DNA of 6,482 nt, taken from assembly GCA_030635565.1 (NCBI GenBank), contig DAOVYP010000133.1, forward strand, positions 1 to 6,482, read 5' to 3'. The notes beneath the pieces were generated by a model that saw nothing but the letters and a program-made list of their open reading frames with translations, had not been told where the DNA came from and ran no database searches. Positions 1 through 5,044 of this stretch are shown here, in pieces. Made by a program: the position numbers and the translations under genes. This DNA comes from Spirochaeta sp. (GTDB lineage: Bacteria > Spirochaetota > Spirochaetia > DSM-2461). How positions within the stretch are numbered: the stretch's first letter is position 1; each line of letters begins with the position of its first letter.

Positions 1-1
1 G

Positions 2-331
2 CTTCCTGCCGGCGTAGGCCCCGAGGACGCCCCGTTTATACCCTTTGACGAGGGAAACACAATCATCATCGGATTGCCTCCAATGAATGAGGAAGAGGAA
101 GCTTCAGATCCCCAGGCGGATGAGATGGCGGCAATGTTCTTCGCCAGCACCAAGTATCAGCTGATTCTGGACAAGGCTCTCTATCCTGAGGTGTACTCGG
201 CCAAGGTTATGGTAGGTGATGTCAAATTCCCGGCCTCGGTAACCGAACTGGCGGGAAGCTGGCTGGTGGAATTCCCCTTCCTCACCTGGATGCAGGCTCC
301 GAAGGGGTGTTTACTGGTTGTGGAGAGGTGA
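2..331 (+). CDS. 3' end of an unrecognised protein (partial at left edge)
   Basis: The reading frame is open from the first complete codon at base 2 to the TGA at 329-331, giving 109 residues of a protein that starts outside the window. An internal ATG at 74 could be taken for the start, but the frame stays open upstream of it (LPAGVGPEDAPF...), so a longer gene is more likely. The visible part has an acidic stretch (NEEEEASDPQADE, about residues 29-41). It then alternates hydrophobic and polar residues, suggesting beta strands (YSAKVMVGDVKF, SWLVEFPFLTW), and ends GCLLVVER. I see no transmembrane helix and no motif I recognise. It is convergent with the lipoprotein gene; only 33 bases separate the two stops, and I see no convincing terminator there. 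Being a real gene is supported by the long open frame ending cleanly before the neighbour. Its function is unknown. Confidence 0.65.
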   Translation, partial: LPAGVGPEDAPFIPFDEGNTIIIGLPPMNEEEEASDPQADEMAAMFFASTKYQLILDKALYPEVYSAKVMVGDVKFPASVTELAGSWLVEFPFLTWMQAPKGCLLVVER

Positions 332-364
332 ATTATACCGTTTCGGCAGTTTCTTATTCACATA

Positions 365-2269
365 TCAGTATTCACCGGTAGTGAAGTAAAAGAAATCGCC
401 GTATTCATCCTTGCTGGTGCTGGTGACTACAGGTTCACTCCCCCCAAATTTCCAGATTTCGTACCACCAGGCGATTTCCTGCCTCGGTCCCAGATCCGGC
501 AGGGCTGTCGGTCCGGTATGGTGCCAATAGGATTTCGCCGGGTCGGTGAGGGAAACTTCCACGGTATCTTTCTCGCCGACGAACAAGCTGTAGTAATACG
601 TTTCTGGTTCATTGAGGACGAGACTCTCGCTATCCGGCGGCCACGAGAAGCTGGGGTAGCGATTGACGTTATCCACTCTATTGGGCCAGGTTCTCTGCGA
701 AACGGCGAGTTCCAGGAACATTGGAGAGATATAGGTAATAAAATTCGTTCCACCCTGGGATACATTCTCAAACTTATCATGAAGGATGATTTCGTATTCG
801 TAGTATCCCGGAAGAAGATCGCCTTTCAACGGGTAGAATTTAAAGGCCTGGAGAATAGAACTCTGCCACTGGCCGGTCTTGTTTAATTCAATATCTCTCA
901 GATATTCCGGGAATTTGTAATCATTGATCCCGATGAAATAGATTGCGAGATCTTCGTTGGGTACATCGGCTTCATCCAGGACCCATTGGAGGTACAATCT
1001 CCCCGGATCCTCCTCGTATATCAGGTGATCCCCAATAACGACAGGATAGTTTTTATCAATGGGATCTTCTGTCAGAAAATTATTGCCGATACCATCGACA
1101 ACAACGGTGGGAGCGGTGACGAATCGGTCCCATCGGAGTTCCGTGGTGCCTGTGTTGGTATTACCTGCAGAATCCATAGCGAAAGCCTGCAGGGTGAAAA
1201 ACTCTTCGATATTCGCCAGTTTTCCGGATTGAAGAACATATACCGAAGTGAGTTCGTTTAAAGGGGAACCGAAGTTCACCGTTACACCGCCGGGAGGTGT
1301 CGTCAGATTCGTCCATTGATACGCGTCCTTTTGAACACCATTAACATCGGAGGCGCCTGCCCGGACCGTGGTGGTTTTCGGGGTTGGGTTACTGCCGGTG
1401 AAATACGGAGAGACTGAGGGATCCACAGTGTCAAGGATTGTTGTAGCCTCGATTACCGGCGAGAATGCTTCCTCGTTATCATCATAGAATCGAATATATA
1501 TGCTCTTCTCGCCTTCCCCGGTGGAGATGCTTGAAGTTGTATCGAACGTGCGAGAGGGACTGGAAATCCAGGGCGGAGCACTCGCTACATTGGGATCCAC
1601 TGTTGTCAGTGTCAGGTCGGGGTTGCCGCCCTCCGGGTCGTGTATCGTGGATATGTAGTAATGGGTGACTTCTTTTGTTGTTGCGACGGACACATCTATT
1701 GATCCGGATGCATTTGTATAGCCGGGTAAAGCATTGATGTCGACGTCGGGTCCGTCTTTGATCTCCATGCTCCCTGCGGGAAGATTTCCGGTAAAGAAAG
1801 TCAATGTCTGGGACTCCCGAAGCAGGCTGCCATCGATTGCAGGGAGGCCGGCGACCAGATTCACGCTGACCTTCGCCCCGCCGGTTAGAAAAGGATAGGG
1901 TGTGATGATAAGGGTGTTGGATATTTCACTGTAAGTGTACTCGATGGAACTTTCGGGAATATCAACGCTTCCAAACTCTTTGGTCTCCGCCAGGCTGTCT
2001 TCAATATAGATTTTAATCCAATCACCTACTTTGTCAGGATCCACAGCCCGATCAAATTTGATCAGCACGGGGATACTGGGATTTACTGTAAGGAACTGTG
2101 TAGGCAGGGTACTCTCAACTTCCAGATACCGATCATTGGCCAGCTTCACCTCATCGTCCAGATGGTCCATGAACAAGGACAGGTCCTGGCAGGAGGTCGT
2201 CAGCAGCATTATCACTGCGATCAGAGCGCCGGCACCGTATCGCCATGTCATCTTCATCATTCGTCCCAT
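365..2269 (-). CDS. Multi-domain Ig-like surface lipoprotein
   Basis: A 634-residue exported protein. The N-terminus MGRMMKMTWR is followed by a hydrophobic stretch (about 11-23) and the lipobox-like LTTSC, with Cys27 as the likely lipidated residue, so the mature protein should be membrane anchored. Residues about 53-160 look like a bacterial Ig-like domain of the Big_5/SbsA type (PVLIKFDRAVDP early, then TLIITPYPFLTGGAKVSV, ending LTFFTGN). Residues 168-283, 286-388 and 388-530 look like further beta-sandwich repeats; the phrases IYIRFYDDNEEAFSP, ILDTVDPS and AFAMDSAGNTNT are typical of such modules. The last 100 residues (YPSFSWPP...YYYSLFVG...WWYEIWKF...FFYFTTGEY) resemble a degenerate fibronectin-III-like unit. 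I see no catalytic motif. The start at 2269 is favoured by AAGGGGG seven bases upstream; ATGs at 2260, 2257 and 2251 are alternatives. The gene overlaps the end of the transglutaminase-like gene by 13 bases, implying translational coupling. The role is probably structural or adhesive, by inference. Confidence 0.85.
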   Translation of the reverse strand: MGRMMKMTWRYGAGALIAVIMLLTTSCQDLSLFMDHLDDEVKLANDRYLEVESTLPTQFLTVNPSIPVLIKFDRAVDPDKVGDWIKIYIEDSLAETKEFGSVDIPESSIEYTYSEISNTLIITPYPFLTGGAKVSVNLVAGLPAIDGSLLRESQTLTFFTGNLPAGSMEIKDGPDVDINALPGYTNASGSIDVSVATTKEVTHYYISTIHDPEGGNPDLTLTTVDPNVASAPPWISSPSRTFDTTSSISTGEGEKSIYIRFYDDNEEAFSPVIEATTILDTVDPSVSPYFTGSNPTPKTTTVRAGASDVNGVQKDAYQWTNLTTPPGGVTVNFGSPLNELTSVYVLQSGKLANIEEFFTLQAFAMDSAGNTNTGTTELRWDRFVTAPTVVVDGIGNNFLTEDPIDKNYPVVIGDHLIYEEDPGRLYLQWVLDEADVPNEDLAIYFIGINDYKFPEYLRDIELNKTGQWQSSILQAFKFYPLKGDLLPGYYEYEIILHDKFENVSQGGTNFITYISPMFLELAVSQRTWPNRVDNVNRYPSFSWPPDSESLVLNEPETYYYSLFVGEKDTVEVSLTDPAKSYWHHTGPTALPDLGPRQEIAWWYEIWKFGGSEPVVTSTSKDEYGDFFYFTTGEY

Positions 2270-4314
2270 CCGTAAACCCCCTTGGAAACAGCCGACGATG
2301 CCCTGAGAACCGGGACATCGGTTGCCGTACCCAGATATGAGTAATGTTGAGCCATGTCGGGATTCACCAATGCCAGCATGGTCATGCTGTCATCGGCCCC
2401 GCTGTAGTCTTCCAGCTCGAAGCTGGATTTGGCAAGACCTAGCAGAGCCCGAGGGTTGTCGTCGTCGGTACCCAGGGCCTGTTTGTAATGTTCGGCCGCC
2501 GTTCCGTAATCGCCCCGGAGATATGCCACGTTGCCCAGATTCACCTCTCCAGGTGCATATGGACGTCCGCTGACCGATTTGCGAAACCAGGGTTCGGCAT
2601 CATCAAGTAAGCCGTATTTGGCATAGACGACTCCGATCCGGTTGTAAGCGGGAGGAGATCCGCCGTCTCTGTTGATACGGTTCTGGAGATCACGGACGAT
2701 GGGCGTCACATCCTGATAGATGAGCCGATCGACAGCTGAACCGTATGCCTCCATCACCTCGTCGGGATCCGGCAGGAATACAAGTTCTCCCGTAGGGTTC
2801 TCCACCGGCTTGAAAGTATTCCAGGCAGCTCTTGTGGGATAGAAGCCCTCGGTACCGGCTTCGGATGTTTCCCGCCATTCTCTGGCGCCGATGCGCCAGG
2901 CTTCGAGGAAGCCCTGCTCCACCAGTGTGACTTCAACCGGAACCCAGACACTGTCTTCATATTCAATCAAGTCATCGGTATCGGCGAACACACGCTGTGC
3001 CCGCTCCATGGGAATGCCCAGATCAAATGCGACATAAATATGTCCCGGTGCCGTGATAAAAGCTGTGCTGATCCCCGACGCCTCCAGCATCGCATTGTAG
3101 AGAACAGAAAGATCATCACAATCACCGGCCTGATACGCCAGGGTTTCGCTGGGGAACTGAATATAATCCACGGCTTCCTGATTGTCGGAGAGATTCACAT
3201 AAGCCGATGCCGGATCGACAACATAACCGGTGCCGTGCAGGGTGAGGGCTTCGAAAAGACCCATACCGATTCGGAAATTCAAATCGAAGACATCCCTGCT
3301 GTCACCTCGAATATTGGCCGCAATGTTTTTGGAATAACTCTTCACCACTGGATTGTTGGCCGTCACGAATGCGGCGGCTTTCCGGTCGTCATCCCAGGTC
3401 ATGGCGTTTCGATTGAAAATATTGACACTTACCGGCTCTATGTAAGTGAATTCCTTACCGAGCCAACTGTAGTCGACGTGGATTTCACCTGCCACAATCA
3501 GGCCTTCGGTCACTTCAAATATGTCGTTGGAAAAAAGGGCAAATAAGGAAACAGAGATTTCCTGCCCGCTTCTCAGGCTGTCGGTGACAACGCCGGAAGT
3601 CTTGGGACGATCCATGTATTGCGGAACGTAATAACTCACTTTTACATCTTTCAGTACGTCGCGCTCCAGATTCAGTATCGTAAGTTGACCTATTGGATTC
3701 GTGTCGTAATATGTGTAATACAGGGGATAAACGGGTGCCAGTGCCGGAGTGGTATCAATCCTGGCGCCGGACTTTGAGACCCCCAGGTTGTACACCAGGT
3801 TCAATGAGACAGAAATCTCCTGGTATAAAAGACCGCCACCACCGAAGCCAAGCCGATAACCCGCACCAAGCCCCATATTAAAGGATGGACTGATCTGAAA
3901 ATCCACATCAATACCAGGCTCCATAAACGTGATGAGGGCCGTTTGTCCATCGAAAAGAAGTACCTCGCCACCGCCGTACACCGATCCCTTGACAACCAGC
4001 CGGCTCACGGGAACAAATCTTGCGCCGGCACCGACACCCAGAGAGATGCTCTGCAAAGATTTACCGGCGCTTTTCAGGGGCAGGAAGCCGGCGTCCAGAA
4101 CTCCTTCGGCATAGAACCAGCGGGCAAACGGCATACCCAGCTCCGTTTGAAAGGAGAGACCTCCACCGGTACTGAACCGCGAGGTACCATCGTCCGCAAC
4201 TGTATTTAAAGGTATCAGGATACGGGGTTCGACACGTAAAGAGGCACTCACCTGTCCGAAGGTCCACAGAACCGGCAACAGAACGAGCATGACAATTAAC
4301 ATTAACTTTCGCAT
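2257..4314 (-). CDS. Exported barrel-like / transglutaminase-like / TPR protein
   Basis: A 685-residue protein. Residues 1-24 are a signal peptide (MRKLMLIVMLVLLPVLWTFGQ, cleavage near VSA). Residues about 25-178 are glycine-rich alternating strands (GVGAGARFVPV, NMGLGAGYRLGFGGGG, SVSLNLVYNLG) like an outer-membrane beta-barrel. Residues about 205-300 form a beta-sandwich-like region leading into NAMTWDDDRKAAAFVT (303-318). Residues about 340-500 are a transglutaminase-like core: Cys399 in AGDCDDLSVLYNAMLEASGI, His425 in APGHIYVAFD, and Glu461 in WVPVEVTL where the classical fold has Asp. Residues about 555-652 carry around three TPRs (NRIGVVYAKYGLLDDAEPWF, VNLGNVAYLRGDYGTAAEHY, ALLGLAKSSFELEDYSGADD). 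The start is chosen because the signal peptide begins there and GGAG lies eight bases upstream. It is the first gene of an operon with the overlapping lipoprotein gene. Location is probably the periplasm or outer membrane. Protease, crosslinking or purely scaffolding activity cannot be told from sequence. Confidence 0.88.
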   Translation of the reverse strand: MRKLMLIVMLVLLPVLWTFGQVSASLRVEPRILIPLNTVADDGTSRFSTGGGLSFQTELGMPFARWFYAEGVLDAGFLPLKSAGKSLQSISLGVGAGARFVPVSRLVVKGSVYGGGEVLLFDGQTALITFMEPGIDVDFQISPSFNMGLGAGYRLGFGGGGLLYQEISVSLNLVYNLGVSKSGARIDTTPALAPVYPLYYTYYDTNPIGQLTILNLERDVLKDVKVSYYVPQYMDRPKTSGVVTDSLRSGQEISVSLFALFSNDIFEVTEGLIVAGEIHVDYSWLGKEFTYIEPVSVNIFNRNAMTWDDDRKAAAFVTANNPVVKSYSKNIAANIRGDSRDVFDLNFRIGMGLFEALTLHGTGYVVDPASAYVNLSDNQEAVDYIQFPSETLAYQAGDCDDLSVLYNAMLEASGISTAFITAPGHIYVAFDLGIPMERAQRVFADTDDLIEYEDSVWVPVEVTLVEQGFLEAWRIGAREWRETSEAGTEGFYPTRAAWNTFKPVENPTGELVFLPDPDEVMEAYGSAVDRLIYQDVTPIVRDLQNRINRDGGSPPAYNRIGVVYAKYGLLDDAEPWFRKSVSGRPYAPGEVNLGNVAYLRGDYGTAAEHYKQALGTDDDNPRALLGLAKSSFELEDYSGADDSMTMLALVNPDMAQHYSYLGTATDVPVLRASSAVSKGVYGWDE

Positions 4315-4326
4315 ACCTGAATCTCC
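4304..4326 (-). promoter_or_regulatory. Ribosome-binding site of the transglutaminase-like gene
   Basis: On the minus strand GACGGAG is followed by ATTCAGGT and then the ATG at 4314. The GGAG core is eight bases from the start codon. This is an ordinary site, and it supports this ATG and the signal peptide that follows it. Confidence 0.6.
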
Positions 4327-4375
4327 GTCTGAAATCTACAAGAGAATCTATGGGATGGCTATTTAGTCATGTATT

Positions 4376-4403
4376 TTTATATGTGCTGTGTCATTCGCCG
4401 TAA
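4376..4403 (-). promoter_or_regulatory. Candidate sigma-70-type promoter for the two-gene operon
   Basis: Reading the minus strand, TTACGG (4403-4398) and TATAAA (4381-4376) are separated by 16 bases, and the start codon is about 60 bases further on. The -10 is good and the -35 is weak. It sits in the 148-base gap between the slyX-like stop and the operon, which otherwise shows no gene. No terminator with a U-run is visible after the slyX-like gene, so the operon could also be read through from upstream. Confidence 0.35.
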
Positions 4404-4462
4404 GGATGTAGTCTTAACATTATTTTACCACGTAAACACGACAAAATCAGGATTAATGGAGA

Positions 4463-4690
4463 TTATCGATTCACTCCATCCGGCGGCATCCCGGATGGTC
4501 CGCCGGTGTGCAGGAAAATGCCATGTTCCCGATTTCCCTCATCCAGGGAGTTCAGGCGTTTCATCAACACAGAAATGCCTTCGGACAGCTCATCCAGCTT
4601 ACGACCCTGTTCAGCCAATACGAGATTCATGCGGTTCATCTGGTCTTCAAGATGCATCAGATGAATTTCAAGTGATATATCAGACGGCAT
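4463..4690 (-). CDS. slyX: SlyX-like small coiled-coil protein
   Basis: A 75-residue protein, close to the usual 70-75 residues of the SlyX family. Its body is a heptad coiled coil: LEIHLMHLEDQMNRMNLVL followed by AEQGRKLDELSEGISVLMKRLNSL. This matches the family layout LE.RL..LE....IE.LN.V..EQ...I..L...L..L...L. The tail (TGGPSGMPPDGVNR) is Pro/Gly-rich as in SlyX but lacks the terminal PPHY seen in proteobacterial members. The function of SlyX is not established. No Shine-Dalgarno sequence precedes the ATG at 4690, and an in-frame TGA lies ten codons upstream. Translation might therefore depend on coupling with the tiny ORF that ends five bases before it. Family assignment is from memory of the pattern and moderate; a generic coiled-coil protein is the alternative. 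Confidence 0.6.
   Translation of the reverse strand: MPSDISLEIHLMHLEDQMNRMNLVLAEQGRKLDELSEGISVLMKRLNSLDEGNREHGIFLHTGGPSGMPPDGVNR
4476..4498 (-). repeat. GC-rich inverted repeat inside the 3' end of the slyX-like gene
   Basis: CCATCCGG (4476-4483) and CCGGATGG (4491-4498) are perfect 8-base arms around a 7-base loop. They encode part of the Gly/Pro tail. No T-run follows on the minus strand, so it is not an intrinsic terminator of the standard kind, but it could stabilise the 3' end of the mRNA. Confidence 0.6.
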
Positions 4691-4695
4691 GAAGT

Positions 4696-4740
4696 TCAGT
4701 ATCCATAAGCGTACGTATCATAACACTTATGGTAGTCCAT
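4696..4740 (-). CDS. Possible 14-residue leader peptide before the slyX-like gene
   Basis: The frame reads MDYHKCYDTYAYGY and stops with TGA five bases before the ATG of the slyX-like gene. AAGGA lies three bases upstream of its ATG, closer than is ideal. Five of 14 residues are Tyr, and the ORF spans an inverted repeat. If translated, it could deliver ribosomes to the slyX-like start, which has no ribosome-binding site of its own. An ORF this short can easily occur by chance. Confidence 0.2.
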   Translation of the reverse strand: MDYHKCYDTYAYGY

Positions 4741-4742
4741 AA
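4703..4742 (-). repeat. Overlapping alternative inverted repeats upstream of the slyX-like gene
   Basis: On the plus strand CCATAAGCG (4703-4711) pairs with CACTTATGG (4724-4732): nine positions, with one G-U pair in the minus-strand RNA and a 12-base loop. TTATGG (4727-4732) can instead pair with CCATAA (4737-4742) across a four-base loop. The shared middle arm makes the two hairpins mutually exclusive. The element sits 13 to 52 bases before the slyX-like start codon. Confidence 0.6.
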
Positions 4743-4772
4743 ATCCTTGTCACACAATAAAACAGTCGTTCA

Positions 4773-4868
4773 TCATTGACTCGATTCCACTTGTATTTCT
4801 CCACGTTGAAAAAAGTTACATGTACTTTTTGTCATCTTATCTACAGATACAACCCATAACGGGTTCAC
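4773..4868 (-). CDS. Possible 31-residue small ORF, GTG start
   Basis: GTG at 4868 is preceded by GTGGAGGAATC, so GGAGG is four bases from the start. The frame encodes VNPLWVVSVDKMTKSTCNF then FQRGEIQVESSQ, ending in TGA at 4775-4773. It follows the 17-codon ORF by 20 bases and reuses its nine-base block GGAGGAATC. No known family, signal peptide or membrane helix is visible; it has one Cys. The strong ribosome-binding site argues for translation, while the short length and unremarkable composition argue against. It could also be leader RNA. Confidence 0.25.
   Translation of the reverse strand: MNPLWVVSVDKMTKSTCNFFQRGEIQVESSQ
4810..4830. repeat. AT-rich imperfect palindrome
   Basis: AAAAAGT, then TACATGTA at the centre, then CTTTTT: the two arms match completely apart from one unpaired T at 4816. 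It could be an operator-like DNA site, or a weak bidirectional terminator because the arms end in A- and T-runs. It lies inside the possible 31-residue ORF. Confidence 0.45.
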
Positions 4869-4888
4869 GATTCCTCCACATTGAACTA

Positions 4889-4942
4889 CTAAATTTCAAA
4901 TCGGTAATCGCAGGTATCAGCAGCTGGCGAAAACTTTTTCAT
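4889..4942 (-). CDS. Candidate 17-residue peptide gene with strong RBS
   Basis: The minus strand shows AAAAGGAGGAATCT and then ATG at 4942: a full AGGAGG five bases before the start, better than any other ribosome-binding site in the window. The frame encodes MKKFSPAADTCDYRFEI and stops at TAG (4891-4889). Its MKKF opening looks like a real gene start, but there is no hydrophobic segment, so it is not a signal peptide. It carries one Cys and a charged/aromatic C-terminus (CDYRFEI). I do not recognise it. It could be a leader peptide, a small functional peptide, or the intact 5' end of a gene whose remainder was lost. A plus-strand terminator hairpin lies just upstream of the ribosome-binding site, within its 5' leader. 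Confidence 0.4.
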   Translation of the reverse strand: MKKFSPAADTCDYRFEI

Positions 4943-4947
4943 AGATT

Positions 4948-4955
4948 CCTCCTTT
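4948..4955 (-). promoter_or_regulatory. Strong Shine-Dalgarno of the 17-codon ORF
   Basis: The minus strand reads AAAGGAGG, with five bases (AATCT) to the ATG at 4942. The nine-base string GGAGGAATC recurs at 4877-4869, ahead of the next small ORF. Confidence 0.55.
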
Positions 4956-4965
4956 TCAGTGGTTG

Positions 4966-4998
4966 ACCGGGCTGTGCGTTGTACAGTCCGGTTTTTTT
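4966..4998 (+). terminator. Strong intrinsic terminator, plus strand
   Basis: ACCGGGCTGT (4966-4975) pairs with ACAGTCCGGT (4983-4992), ten positions with one G-U pair, around the loop GCGTTGT. Seven T residues follow directly (4992-4998). This is a textbook rho-independent terminator for plus-strand transcription. No plus-strand gene is visible upstream of it between 332 and 4966, so its substrate is unknown. On the minus strand the same hairpin lies in the leader of the 17-codon ORF and has no U-run. Confidence 0.8.
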
Positions 4999-5000
4999 AT

Positions 5001-5029
5001 TTCAGATTCACCAAATAGTTCGCAATAAA
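5001..5029 (+). promoter_or_regulatory. Weak candidate promoter for the TPR-GAF gene
   Basis: TTCAGA (5001-5006) and AATAAA (5024-5029) are 17 bases apart, each matching four of six consensus positions. The implied transcript would start near 5036 and leave only about ten bases before the ATG at 5045, which fits the lack of a Shine-Dalgarno sequence there. The match is weak and could be chance in AT-rich DNA. Confidence 0.22.
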
Positions 5030-5044
5030 AACTGTTAACGTTGT

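Larger units (their letters stand above)
4691..5044. other. 354-base region without a long gene
   Basis: Between the slyX-like start and the divergent TPR-GAF start there is no ORF longer than 31 codons that I would defend. What it does hold is listed separately: small minus-strand ORFs, two sets of inverted repeats, an AT-rich palindrome, a plus-strand terminator and a possible promoter for the TPR-GAF gene. It separates divergent transcription units, so promoters in both directions are expected. Confidence 0.7.

Noticed and set aside
332..364. Terminator between the convergent genes
   Set aside because: Only CCG-TTT-CGG can pair, three bases with a three-base loop, and no clean T-run follows on either strand.
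518..886. 122-residue plus-strand ORF
   Set aside because: Antisense to the lipoprotein gene; no recognisable motif and no supporting start signal.
3040..3546. 168-residue plus-strand ORF
   Set aside because: It lies wholly antisense to the transglutaminase-like core, which has clear domains and motifs. It has no ribosome-binding site or recognisable motif, so it is a shadow frame.
4369..4692. 107-residue plus-strand ORF
   Set aside because: Antisense to the slyX-like gene and the gap below it. Its Cys-, Pro- and Ser-rich composition is not gene-like, and the minus frame has a coherent coiled coil.
4696..4698. TGA of the Tyr-rich ORF read as selenocysteine
   Set aside because: The frame after TGA reaches a stop soon without family similarity, and I see no SECIS-like hairpin placed right after it.
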